A stretch of DNA of 64,000 nt from Celeribacter sp. PS-C1 (GTDB lineage: Bacteria > Pseudomonadota > Alphaproteobacteria > Rhodobacterales > Rhodobacteraceae). The first letter of the stretch is position 1. Each line of letters begins with the position of its first letter. The stretch lies in the NCBI RefSeq assembly GCF_019429625.1, contig NZ_JAHXRW010000005.1, forward strand, positions 186,001-250,000, in the 5' to 3' direction. Both the position numbers and the translations under genes were made by a program. Shown piece by piece: positions 54,548-63,275 of this stretch. The notes below the pieces were generated by a model. The model searched no databases, was not told the origin of the DNA, and saw nothing but the letters and a program-made list of their open reading frames with translations.

Positions 54548-55843
54548 ATGGAAGTGAAAACTCAACTCAAAGCCACACTGGCCTCTGCTCTGTTTGCAAG
54601 CACCGCAATTGCCTCTGGGGCCATGGCCGCCGACTGCCCAGTGAAAGTGGGCGTGCTGCACTCGCTGTCGGGCACGATGGCCATTTCGGAAACCACCTTG
54701 AAAGACACCATGCTGATGCTCGTCGAGCAACAGAACGCCAAAGGTGGTGTTTTGGGCTGTGAGATCGAAGCCGTCGTGGTCGACCCGGCCTCCGACTGGC
54801 CGTTGTTCGCGGAGAAGGCGCGTGAGCTGCTGACCGTGCATGACGTCGATGTCATGTTTGGCAACTGGACCTCCGTGTCGCGCAAATCCGTCCTGCCGGT
54901 TATCGAAGAACTGAACGGCCTTCTGTTCTACCCGGTGCAGTACGAAGGTGAGGAATCGTCGAAGAACGTGTTCTACACCGGCGCCGCGCCGAACCAGCAG
55001 GCGATCCCTGCCACCGACTATTTCCTCGATGAGCTTGGTGTTGAGAAGTTCGCTCTGCTCGGCACGGACTACGTTTATCCGCGCACCACGAACAACATCC
55101 TCGAAGCCTATCTGAAAGACAAAGGCATCGCGGAAGAAGATATCTTCGTGAACTACACCCCCTTCGGCCATTCCGACTGGTCCAAGATCGTGGCCGACGT
55201 CGTGGCACTTGGCGCCGATGGTAAAAAGGTGGGTGTGATCTCAACCATCAACGGTGACGCGAACATCGGTTTCTACAAAGAACTCGCCGCTGCGGGCGTT
55301 TCTGCGGATGATATTCCGGTTGTGGCCTTCTCCGTGGGCGAAGAGGAACTCTCCGGTCTCGACACTTCCAACCTCGTCGGTCACCTCGCCGCTTGGAACT
55401 ATTTCATGTCCGCCGACACCGAAGAGAATGCCTCCTTCATCGAGGCTTGGCATGCGTTCATTGGGGATGACGCCCGTGTGACCAACGACCCGATGGAAGC
55501 CCACTACATCGGCTTCAACATGTGGGTGAATGCCGTCGAAGCCGCCGGTTCCACCGATGTCGATGCCGTGCGCGCCGAGATGTATGGTCAGGAATTCCCG
55601 AACCTCACGGGCGGCACCGCCATCATGAACGTGAACCATCACCTCTCGAAACCGGTGCTGATCGGTGAGATTCTCGAAGACGGTCAGTTCGACATCATTT
55701 CCCAGACCGAAGAGGTACCGGGCGATGCATGGACCGATTACCTGCCGGAAAGCGCTGTGCTGGTCTCCGATTGGAAAGACCTCGGTTGCGGCATGTACAA
55801 CACCGAGACAGAAACCTGCGTTCAGCTCAAATCCAACTACTAA
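54548..55843 (+). CDS. urtA: Urea ABC importer, periplasmic binding protein
   Basis: This 431-residue protein has a signal peptide (to GAMA-ADC, ~27). The mature opening VKVGVLHSLSGTMAISETTL and the later GNWTSVSRKSVLPVIEELNG, LLFYPVQYEGEE and NYFMSADTEENASF are hallmarks of UrtA/FmdD rather than of LivK. It binds urea, or short-chain amides in the FmdD variant. It is followed by a hairpin and then urtBCDE, the canonical order. Confidence 0.95.
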   Translation: MEVKTQLKATLASALFASTAIASGAMAADCPVKVGVLHSLSGTMAISETTLKDTMLMLVEQQNAKGGVLGCEIEAVVVDPASDWPLFAEKARELLTVHDVDVMFGNWTSVSRKSVLPVIEELNGLLFYPVQYEGEESSKNVFYTGAAPNQQAIPATDYFLDELGVEKFALLGTDYVYPRTTNNILEAYLKDKGIAEEDIFVNYTPFGHSDWSKIVADVVALGADGKKVGVISTINGDANIGFYKELAAAGVSADDIPVVAFSVGEEELSGLDTSNLVGHLAAWNYFMSADTEENASFIEAWHAFIGDDARVTNDPMEAHYIGFNMWVNAVEAAGSTDVDAVRAEMYGQEFPNLTGGTAIMNVNHHLSKPVLIGEILEDGQFDIISQTEEVPGDAWTDYLPESAVLVSDWKDLGCGMYNTETETCVQLKSNY

Positions 55844-55861
55844 GCTGACCTGAACGATCCG

Positions 55862-55885
55862 GAAGGGCGGCCTGCGCCGCCCTTC
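55862..55885 (+). promoter_or_regulatory. Stem-loop between urtA and urtB
   Basis: GAAGGGCGGC and GCCGCCCTTC form a perfect 10-bp stem with a 4-nt loop, followed by TTCCTCCCTC. It probably acts as a partial terminator or 3' stabiliser, keeping urtA expression above that of the membrane genes. Confidence 0.65.
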
Positions 55886-55929
55886 TTCCTCCCTCTTGGG
55901 CTTCTCAGCTCTCTTTCGAAAGACGTTTC

Positions 55930-57885
55930 ATGCTTCGCAGCTTTCTCGCAGCTTGCCTGCTGTTGCTGTCCTGTCTCTCCTCCGCTCAGGCACAGGACCG
56001 AACCATTCAAGATGTGCTGCAAGAGCACGCCGAAATCATTGCTCAATCCTCACGCCGCACCATCGGTCCGGCAATTGATGCCATCGCGGGCTCCGGTCTG
56101 CCCGCGGCGCAGGATGTGCTGCAAGCGTGGCAAGCCAAGGACATGTGGCAACGGGAAAGCGACGGGCTGTTCTTCAAGGCCGAGAGGATCGACAGCTCGA
56201 CCTATGATCTCATCGATTTTGCCACGGGCGAAAGCGTGGGCAGTGCCAGTAAAGACGATCTCGAGCAGCTGAAGCCGAACTCCGGCATCCGCGCCATGAT
56301 CGGCGCGGCTTTGGTACAGTTCCAACTGAACGACCCCGATCCCGAGCGCCGCCGCGAGGCGCTTTTGGCCATTCAGCGCGACGGCGAGGCCTCTCACCTC
56401 CCTCCGCTGCGGGCCTCGATTGAGGGCGAGACCGATCCTGAGATCAAAGCGCTCAAGGAAACCACCGAGCGGCTTTTGACCATTTCCTACGACTCGAATG
56501 AGACCGCGCGGGTTCAGGCCATCGAAGGCTTCAAAGGCTCGCTTTCACTGGATGCGCGGGCGGCCCTCAATCCGGTTCTGACGACGAAAATCGTCTCTGC
56601 AGATGGTCTCTCGGAGAGTGCCAATATCAAACGTGAACTCCGAGCCGGGTCGCGTGATCTGTCTGTCGAAGAGGCTTATGACCTCTTGGTGTCTGCCGGT
56701 CTAATTGAAACTCAGCCCAGTTTGGCTGAGCGCAAATCCGCGCTGGAGAGCAATATTGAAAACGGCGCTGTTGCAGGCGTGCCGCTGGCCGAATTGAGCA
56801 CACAAGCGGCTCGCGACCGTGCCTACGCGAGTCTGGCGCAAGAGGGCGTTGTGCCTGCGTTCGATCCGAATTTCACGATGGAAGAGGCCGTCACGGGCGC
56901 GCGCTTTGCTGAGGTCTACGACGAGCCCTCAGAGGCCGTCACCGATGCAGCTGAGGCGACGCTCACCTCAATCAACCGTGCTGTCGGGCTGAACCAGTTT
57001 TTCGATCTGTCTCTCGATGGTCTGTCTCTCGCCTCGATCTATTTCCTCGCCGCTATCGGCTTGGCGATCACCTTCGGCGTCATGGGCGTGATCAACATGG
57101 CGCATGGCGAATTCATCATGATGGGTGCCTACACTGGCTATGTCGTGCAGCAGATCGTGCCGGATTATACCGTCTCCATCATCCTCGCGATCCCATTGGC
57201 CTTTGCCGTCACCTTTGCCGCAGGTGTGGCGATGGAACGGCTGATCATTCGCTGGCTTTATAACCGGCCTTTGGAGACGCTTTTGGCGACCTTCGGCGTC
57301 TCAATCGCGCTGCAACAACTTGCCAAGAACATCTTCGGCACGCAGGCCCGCCCTCTGACCTCTCCCGGTTGGCTCGACGGTGCGCTGTCCTTCAACGACG
57401 TTGTGTCGATCTCCTATATCCGCATCGCGATCTTCATCCTCGCGCTGATCTTCTTGGGCGTTTTCCTCTTCATCATGAAAAAAACCCGCCTCGGTCTTGA
57501 GACCCGCGCAGTGACACAAAACCCGCGTATGGCGGCCTCAATGGGGATCAACCCCGACAAGGTGAACATGCTGACCTTCGGCCTCGGGTCGGGCATCGCC
57601 GGCATCGCTGGGGTGGCGATCGGGCTCTATGCGAAAGTGACCTCCGAGCTGGGCTCCGACTATATCGTCCAAAGCTTCATGACCGTGGTCGTCGGTGGCG
57701 TTGGCAACATCTGGGGCACGCTCTTGGGCGCCACCATGATCGGCTTCCTGCAAAAGGGCATCGAATGGTTCAACCCGTCGAACACACTGGCGGCGCAGAC
57801 CTACATGATCGTCTTCATCATCATTTTCATTCAGTTCCGACCCAAGGGCATCATCGCCCTCAAGGGCCGGGCCGCCGGCGATTAA
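55930..57885 (+). CDS. urtB: Urea ABC importer permease UrtB with long N-terminal periplasmic domain
   Basis: This 651-residue protein has a signal peptide (LLLLSCLSSAQA), then ~320 residues of helical, HEAT-like periplasmic sequence, and from ~355 a LivH-type permease with AIGLAITFGVMGVINMAHGE and VVGGVGNIWGTLLGA. The permease part is of standard length; the N-terminal extension is longer than in many UrtB proteins. It forms the channel with UrtC. urtC follows after 13 bp. Confidence 0.93.
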   Translation: MLRSFLAACLLLLSCLSSAQAQDRTIQDVLQEHAEIIAQSSRRTIGPAIDAIAGSGLPAAQDVLQAWQAKDMWQRESDGLFFKAERIDSSTYDLIDFATGESVGSASKDDLEQLKPNSGIRAMIGAALVQFQLNDPDPERRREALLAIQRDGEASHLPPLRASIEGETDPEIKALKETTERLLTISYDSNETARVQAIEGFKGSLSLDARAALNPVLTTKIVSADGLSESANIKRELRAGSRDLSVEEAYDLLVSAGLIETQPSLAERKSALESNIENGAVAGVPLAELSTQAARDRAYASLAQEGVVPAFDPNFTMEEAVTGARFAEVYDEPSEAVTDAAEATLTSINRAVGLNQFFDLSLDGLSLASIYFLAAIGLAITFGVMGVINMAHGEFIMMGAYTGYVVQQIVPDYTVSIILAIPLAFAVTFAAGVAMERLIIRWLYNRPLETLLATFGVSIALQQLAKNIFGTQARPLTSPGWLDGALSFNDVVSISYIRIAIFILALIFLGVFLFIMKKTRLGLETRAVTQNPRMAASMGINPDKVNMLTFGLGSGIAGIAGVAIGLYAKVTSELGSDYIVQSFMTVVVGGVGNIWGTLLGATMIGFLQKGIEWFNPSNTLAAQTYMIVFIIIFIQFRPKGIIALKGRAAGD

Positions 57886-57898
57886 GAGGGATTGATCC

Positions 57899-59125
57899 AT
57901 GGAAATCTTCAAGAAAAACCCCTCCCTCCCGGTGTTCATCGCGGCTCTCGCAATCTTCACGCTCGCGGTCACCTTCATGTCGGAGGCCTACGGCACCGGC
58001 GCGCTCTCGACCTCTTTCGTCAAGACATTGGGCAAGACGCTTTGCCTCGCTCTGGTGGCTATCGCGATGGATCTGGTCTGGGGCTACACGGGCATCCTCT
58101 CCTTGGGCCATTTCGCGTTTTTCGGGCTGGGCGGCTATATGATCGGCATGTGGCTGATGTATGCACGCACCGAGATCATCGTGATCGAAAGCATGGCCAA
58201 TGCGCCCATTCCACCAACGCCGTCGGAAATCTCGGACGCCATCGGGACGCAGATTTTCGGTGTCGTCGGCTCTTCGGATTTTCCGCTGATTTGGACGTTT
58301 GCGCATAGTTTCTGGGCGCAGATCGCTTTGGTCGTGTTGGTTCCCGGCATCCTCGCGCTGGTCTTCGGCTGGCTGGCCTTCCGCTCGCGGGTCACGGGCG
58401 TCTACCTGTCGATCCTGACCCAGGCGATGACCCTCGCTTTGTCGCTCTACCTCTTCCAGAACGACAGCGGCTTGCGCGGCAACAACGGCTTGTCCGGCCT
58501 GCAAAACCTGCCCGGCGCGGATGCGATCTCGCAGGACAATATTTCGATCTGGTTCTTCTGGGCCTCGGCCTTCGCGCTTCTGCTCACCTATCTGATCGCC
58601 GCCTTCATTGTGTCCGGTAAGTTCGGCTCCGTCATTCGCGGTATCCGAGATGACGAGGCACGGGTGCGGTTCTTGGGCTACTCGGTCGAAGGCTTCAAAC
58701 TCTTCGTCTTTACCCTCACCGCCGTGATCGCGGCCATCGGCGGCGCGCTCTATTATCCGCAAGCGGGCATCATCAACCCCGCCGAGATCGCGCCCATCGC
58801 CTCCATCTATCTCGCGGTCTGGGTCGCCATCGGCGGGCGTGGCCGCATCTACGGCGCGGTGATCGGCGCCGGGTTCGTATCGCTCGTCTCGACCTATTTC
58901 ACAGGCGGGCAAGCGCCCGACATCAACCTCGGGTTCTATACGATCAAATGGGTTGATTGGTGGCTGGTGCTTCTGGGCCTGTCCTTCGTTTTGGTCACCC
59001 TGTTCGCACCGAAAGGCATCGGCGGGTTGTTCGACCTGATCACGCATCGCATGTCGCCGACCCGGCACGGCCTGCCGCTTGGTCCGGATAAAGGCAGCTT
59101 GCGCGAAGAGGAGGCAGAGAAATGA
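57899..59125 (+). CDS. urtC: Urea ABC importer permease UrtC
   Basis: This 408-residue LivM-type permease has about ten helices, with LVWGYTGILSLGHFAFFGLG near residue 60 and AWVAIGGRGRIYG-like VWVAIGGRGRIYGAVIGAGF later. The segment NDSGLRGNNGLSGLQNLPG is a UrtC mark. The cytoplasmic tail (RHGLPLGPDKGSLREEEAEK) is short. It overlaps urtD by ATGA. Confidence 0.94.
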   Translation: MEIFKKNPSLPVFIAALAIFTLAVTFMSEAYGTGALSTSFVKTLGKTLCLALVAIAMDLVWGYTGILSLGHFAFFGLGGYMIGMWLMYARTEIIVIESMANAPIPPTPSEISDAIGTQIFGVVGSSDFPLIWTFAHSFWAQIALVVLVPGILALVFGWLAFRSRVTGVYLSILTQAMTLALSLYLFQNDSGLRGNNGLSGLQNLPGADAISQDNISIWFFWASAFALLLTYLIAAFIVSGKFGSVIRGIRDDEARVRFLGYSVEGFKLFVFTLTAVIAAIGGALYYPQAGIINPAEIAPIASIYLAVWVAIGGRGRIYGAVIGAGFVSLVSTYFTGGQAPDINLGFYTIKWVDWWLVLLGLSFVLVTLFAPKGIGGLFDLITHRMSPTRHGLPLGPDKGSLREEEAEK

Positions 59126-59871
59126 GCAATACAGGCACACTTCTGGAAGTCTCCGGCATTTCCGTCTCTTTCGATGGGTTTAAGGCGATCAACAATCTGT
59201 CCTTCGAGATCGGTCCCGCAGAAATGCGCGCCATCATCGGACCCAACGGGGCGGGCAAGACGACCTTTATGGACATCGTGACCGGCAAGACGAAACCTGA
59301 TGAGGGCAAGGTCTTGTGGGGCGAGCTGTCGCGCAATCTCATCGGCATGAATGAGGCCAAGATCGCCCGCGCCGGGATCGGGCGGAAATTCCAGCGCCCG
59401 ACGGTGTTCGAGGACCAGACCGTGTTCGAAAACCTGCTGATGGCGGTCAAGAACGACCGCAATCCGCTCAAGGTTCTGTTCTTTCGACCGAAGTTCAAGG
59501 ATTTGGCAAAGGTCGAGGAACTGGCCGCCGAGATCGGTCTCTCCGATCAGTTGGAGCGCAAATCCGGCGAGCTGTCGCACGGGCAAAAGCAATGGCTGGA
59601 GATCGGCATGCTCTTAGCGCAGGATCCTAAGCTTTTGCTGGTCGATGAACCCGCCGCCGGGATGACCTTGGGCGAGCGCGAACACACGACTGACATCCTG
59701 AAAGAGGCCGCAAAAACCCGCGCCGTGGTGGTGGTCGAACACGATATGGAGTTCGTTCGGCGCCTCGACTGCAAGGTCACTGTGTTGCATGAGGGGTCGG
59801 TTCTGGCCGAAGGCTCTTTGGATCATGTGACGCAAAACCAAGACGTGATTGACGTCTATTTGGGTCGATAA
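59122..59871 (+). CDS. urtD: Urea ABC importer ATPase UrtD
   Basis: This 249-residue LivG-like ATPase has Walker A GPNGAGKT, the Q-loop region IGRKFQRPTVFEDQTVFENL, signature LSHGQKQWLEIG (the LSHGQKQW form is typical of UrtD) and Walker B LLLVDEPAAGM. It overlaps urtC by ATGA; urtE follows after 12 bp. Confidence 0.95.
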   Translation: MSNTGTLLEVSGISVSFDGFKAINNLSFEIGPAEMRAIIGPNGAGKTTFMDIVTGKTKPDEGKVLWGELSRNLIGMNEAKIARAGIGRKFQRPTVFEDQTVFENLLMAVKNDRNPLKVLFFRPKFKDLAKVEELAAEIGLSDQLERKSGELSHGQKQWLEIGMLLAQDPKLLLVDEPAAGMTLGEREHTTDILKEAAKTRAVVVVEHDMEFVRRLDCKVTVLHEGSVLAEGSLDHVTQNQDVIDVYLGR

Positions 59872-59883
59872 GGAGAGAATACC

Positions 59884-60582
59884 ATGCTTGATGTGAAAAA
59901 CCTCTCTCTCCACTATGGCGGCTCGCAAATCCTTTATGACGTGGACATTTCGGCCGAGGCCGGAAAGGTCACATGTGTCATGGGCACAAACGGCGTTGGC
60001 AAAACTTCATTGCTCAAGGCAATCTCCGGCACCCATCCGCGGTCTGGTGGCTCGATGATGCTCGATGGCGAGGATGTCGGGCGCGCGCCTGCGCATGATC
60101 TGGCCAAGAAAGGCCTCGCGGTGGTGCCGCAGGGGCGGATGATCTTTCCGCTTTTGACCGTGCGGGAGAATCTTGAGAGCGGGTTCACCTGTTTGCCGAA
60201 GTCCGAACATTTCATCCCCGATGAAATCTTCGAGCTGTTTCCGATCCTCAAGGAGTTCATGAACCGGCGCGGCGGCGACCTTTCGGGCGGTCAGCAACAG
60301 CAGTTGGCCATTGCCCGCGCGTTGATCATCAAGCCAAAGCTATTGCTGCTCGATGAGCCGACTGAGGGGATTCAGCCCAATATCATCCAACAAATCGGCC
60401 GCGTGATCTCGCTTTTGCGGGACCGTGGCGACATGGCGATTGTGCTGGTCGAACAGTATTTCGAGTTCGCTTACGACCTTGCCGATAGCCTTGTTTTCAT
60501 GGAGCGGGGGCGTGTGACCTCGACCCACGACAAGGCCGATATTTCTAAGGAAGAGGCCGCTAAAGTCTTCCGTATCGCCTGA
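59884..60582 (+). CDS. urtE: Urea ABC importer ATPase UrtE
   Basis: This 232-residue LivF-like ATPase has Walker A GTNGVGKT, signature LSGGQQQQLAIARA, Walker B LLLLDEPTEGIQPNII and the UrtE feature VEQYFEFAYDLADS. It ends the urtABCDE operon. No urease genes lie within the window. A 44-bp palindrome sits 24 bp downstream. Confidence 0.95.
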   Translation: MLDVKNLSLHYGGSQILYDVDISAEAGKVTCVMGTNGVGKTSLLKAISGTHPRSGGSMMLDGEDVGRAPAHDLAKKGLAVVPQGRMIFPLLTVRENLESGFTCLPKSEHFIPDEIFELFPILKEFMNRRGGDLSGGQQQQLAIARALIIKPKLLLLDEPTEGIQPNIIQQIGRVISLLRDRGDMAIVLVEQYFEFAYDLADSLVFMERGRVTSTHDKADISKEEAAKVFRIA

Positions 60583-60606
60583 AAAATCCCACTCCAATCA
60601 ATGGTT

Positions 60607-60650
60607 TCCATTTTGGCGCTGCAGCAAATTTGCCGCAGCGCCAAAATGGA
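60607..60650. repeat. Near-perfect 44-bp palindrome between urtE and the LacI-family gene
   Basis: TCCATTTTGGCGCTGC (60607-60622) pairs with GCAGCGCCAAAATGGA (60635-60650). The centre holds GCAAATTTGC (60624-60633), itself palindromic; only 60623/60634 (A against C) does not pair. No T-run follows. It may end urtE transcription, protect its 3' end, or bind a dimeric protein. Confidence 0.9.
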
Positions 60651-60671
60651 CTAATTGATAAAAACGCATTG

Positions 60672-60687
60672 CCGAAACCGGTTTCGG
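60672..60687. promoter_or_regulatory. LacI-type operator, 16-bp perfect palindrome
   Basis: CCGAAACCGGTTTCGG has the central CG and the GAAACC/GGTTTC arms typical of LacI/GalR-family sites. It lies 31 bp before the regulator's start, indicating autoregulation of the sugar-uptake operon. Confidence 0.8.
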
Positions 60688-60718
60688 GGTTTCTTGTGAT
60701 GGAGAGGAGGCGAATCAC

Positions 60719-61840
60719 GTGAGGTCAGACGTAAAACCGGATCGACGCTCCCGCGACAATGCGCGGGTGACGATTACCGATCTTTCTCAGGCGCTCAGCC
60801 TGACGAAGGGAACGGTCTCCCGTGCTTTGAACGGCTACCCGGATATTTCTGAAACCACCCGCATTCGCGTCATTCGTGCCGCTCAAGCTATGGGCTATCG
60901 CCCGATGAGCCAGGCGCAGGCGATCAAGACCGGGCGCAGCTGTTCTTTGGGTCTTGTGATCGAGCTTTCCGAACATGACGCCCATGCGCCGTTTCTAGCC
61001 GAATTCCTTGCAGGCCTGACCCAAGCCGCTTCCGCTGAGGGTTGGACGCTCACCATCGCGACCTCTGAGAGCGAAGGTGATACCTTGCGGATCATGCGCG
61101 ACCTGATTTTGCACCGCAAAGCCGACGGGTTCATCTTGCCGCGTGTGCTGTGGGACGATCCGCGGATCGCCTTTCTGGATCGCGAAAATGCGCCTTATAT
61201 TTGCTACGGGCGCAGCAAAAATCACGCTGATACTTCTTATTTTGATGCTCTAAGTGAGAAGTCCATGGCCGAGGCCGTGACCTGGTTGGCCCAATTGGGG
61301 CATGAGCGGATTGCTTACATCGGCTCCGCCAGCCATTACGCCTATTCGCATCTGCGCCGCGACGGCTATCGCGCCGGTCTGATACAAGAAGGCTTGGATT
61401 TTGATCCCGCCTTGATGATCGAAGAGGTGCTGGACCCGGAAGAAGCCGCCAAGGCCACGCGTCAGCTGTTGGCGATGGAGCAACCGCCCACCGCAATTCT
61501 CTGCGCCACCGACACTCTGGCGCGCGGGGTTTATGATGTCGCCCATGCGCTGGATCTCAAGATCGGGTCGGATCTGTCGATCATCGGCTATGACGGCTCG
61601 CCCGAGGCGCAGGCGATGTGGCCGCGTCTCGCAACCTTTGCTGTCGACAATCGAAAAGCCGGCGCGGCTTTGGGCGCGATGCTGATGGCGCGGGTGCGCG
61701 ATCTCAACGCGCCGCTTCAACAAGACCTTATTGCCGCAGAATTTCGTCCGGGGGGCTCTACGGGCCGCCCGGACAAGACGTCAGAAGAACTGGCGCACCA
61801 TGTGATCCGCCTGTCGGCCGATACCATTCGTAACGATTAA
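60719..61840 (+). CDS. LacI-family transcriptional regulator of the adjacent sugar importer
   Basis: This 373-residue regulator has the LacI HTH: VTITDLSQALSLTKGTVSRA followed by the hinge NGYPDISETTRIRVIRAAQA and MGYRP. The C-terminal periplasmic-binding-like domain (~75-345) binds a sugar inducer. GTG at 60719 has GGAGG eight bases upstream. The 16-bp operator sits just before it. It is co-directional with the sugar importer genes 24 bp downstream, so it probably controls them; it resembles AglR of the alpha-glucoside systems, but the sugar is not proven. Confidence 0.9.
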   Translation: MRSDVKPDRRSRDNARVTITDLSQALSLTKGTVSRALNGYPDISETTRIRVIRAAQAMGYRPMSQAQAIKTGRSCSLGLVIELSEHDAHAPFLAEFLAGLTQAASAEGWTLTIATSESEGDTLRIMRDLILHRKADGFILPRVLWDDPRIAFLDRENAPYICYGRSKNHADTSYFDALSEKSMAEAVTWLAQLGHERIAYIGSASHYAYSHLRRDGYRAGLIQEGLDFDPALMIEEVLDPEEAAKATRQLLAMEQPPTAILCATDTLARGVYDVAHALDLKIGSDLSIIGYDGSPEAQAMWPRLATFAVDNRKAGAALGAMLMARVRDLNAPLQQDLIAAEFRPGGSTGRPDKTSEELAHHVIRLSADTIRND

Positions 61841-61864
61841 ATGCATCAACTCAGGGAGAGAGCG

Positions 61865-63214
61865 ATGACACTCAAGAAACACATCCTTCTGACAACGGCG
61901 GCGACCGCGCTCGCGTTGACCAGCTTTGCGGCGAGCGCCGACACGTTGCGGTTCTGGACCACCGAGGAACAGCCGGATCGTTTGGCGAAACAAGAAGAGA
62001 TGGCCAAGGCGTTTGAAGAGCAAACTGGCACGGCTGTTGAGGTGATCCCGGTGACCGAGGCCGAGCTTGGCACGCGGGCCACCGCCGCCTTTGCTGCGGG
62101 TGATTTGCCGGATGTGATCTATCACACGTTGCAATATGCGCTGCCTTGGGCTGAGGCGGGGATCCTTGATATGGATGCCGCCACCGATGTGATCGAAGAG
62201 CTGGGTGTCGACACCTTCGCCCCTGGCGCTCTGGGCATGGCGGCGATGGATGATGGCTATGCCTCCGTGCCGGTCGATGGCTGGACCCAGATGATCGTCT
62301 ATCGCAAGGACCTCTTCGACGAGGCAGGTCTTGAGGCACCGACCTCCTATGCCGCTGTCGAAGCCGCACTTGAAAAGCTCCACAACCCGCCGGAAATGTA
62401 TGGCTTCGTTGCCGCGACCAAGGTGGACGAAAACTTTATGTCGCAGGTATTGGAACATGTTTTCCTCGCCAATGGTGTGAGCCCTGTGAACGAGGGCGGT
62501 TTTGCTCCGCTTGATGAAGCGAAAACCACCGAAGTGCTTGATTTCTATAAAGCTATAGCCGAAGCCTCGCCTCCGGGTGATCTCTATTGGGACCAGTCCC
62601 GCACGCTCTACTTCTCTGGCAATGCGGCGATGATCATCTGGTCGCCCTTTATCCTTGATGAGTTGGCCGGTCTACGCGACAGCGCTCCGCCCACGATCAA
62701 CGATGATCCGACCTCCGGCGAACTGGCCTCGAAAACCGGCATTGTGACGACCTTCTCCGGTCCGTCCAACCCGGACGGCGCGGCCTGGGGCGACATCCGC
62801 TATTTCGGCATCACGTCGGATGCGGATACCGACGCTGCAGAGCAATTCGTGATGTATTCCATGGATGAGGGCTATACCCAGACGCTGTCCATCGCACCTG
62901 AGGGCAAGTTCCCGGTGCGTCGTGGCACGGCTGATGATCCTGAGCTGTTCTCAAAGGCATGGGCCGAGCTTCCCGCCGGCGTCGACCGCAAAGCGCCGCT
63001 GGGTGAGCTTTATGCGCAGGACATGATCGACGAGATCGTTGGTGGCCTTGACGTGGCGCAGCGTTGGGGTGTGACCGAAGGTCAACTGACGCTCGCGTCC
63101 AAGATGATCAACTCTCAGGTCATCAACCGCGTGGTGCGCGAATATATCGACGGTGAAATCGACGCGGCCGCTGCCGTGGCCGAGATGAACGCCGAACTGG
63201 GCGCGATCGAATAA
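61865..63214 (+). CDS. Sugar ABC importer, extracellular binding protein (family 1)
   Basis: This 449-residue protein has a signal peptide (LALTSFAASA-DT, ~25). The mature part opens TLRFWTTEEQPDRLAKQEEM, then FAAGDLPDVIYHTLQYALPW, typical of SBP family 1 sugar-binding proteins. ATG at 61865 is supported by GGGAGAG upstream; the ATG at 61841 would add eight residues. It is likely to bind an oligosaccharide. It is the first transport gene after the LacI-type gene. Confidence 0.88.
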   Translation: MTLKKHILLTTAATALALTSFAASADTLRFWTTEEQPDRLAKQEEMAKAFEEQTGTAVEVIPVTEAELGTRATAAFAAGDLPDVIYHTLQYALPWAEAGILDMDAATDVIEELGVDTFAPGALGMAAMDDGYASVPVDGWTQMIVYRKDLFDEAGLEAPTSYAAVEAALEKLHNPPEMYGFVAATKVDENFMSQVLEHVFLANGVSPVNEGGFAPLDEAKTTEVLDFYKAIAEASPPGDLYWDQSRTLYFSGNAAMIIWSPFILDELAGLRDSAPPTINDDPTSGELASKTGIVTTFSGPSNPDGAAWGDIRYFGITSDADTDAAEQFVMYSMDEGYTQTLSIAPEGKFPVRRGTADDPELFSKAWAELPAGVDRKAPLGELYAQDMIDEIVGGLDVAQRWGVTEGQLTLASKMINSQVINRVVREYIDGEIDAAAAVAEMNAELGAIE

Positions 63215-63223
63215 GCGCTTATC

Positions 63224-63246
63224 GGGGGTGCGGCTCACGCACCCCC
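63224..63246 (+). promoter_or_regulatory. Stem-loop between sugar-binding protein and permease genes
   Basis: GGGGGTGCG and CGCACCCCC form a perfect 9-bp stem with a 5-nt loop, followed by TCTCTTTC. It is likely to protect the upstream mRNA or attenuate permease expression. Confidence 0.65.
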
Positions 63247-63275
63247 TCTCTTTCAGAACAGACAGGGAGTTTTCC

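Noticed and set aside
57860-59140. 426-codon open frame antisense to urtC
   Set aside because: Charged, repetitive composition, no motifs, fully opposite a conserved permease.
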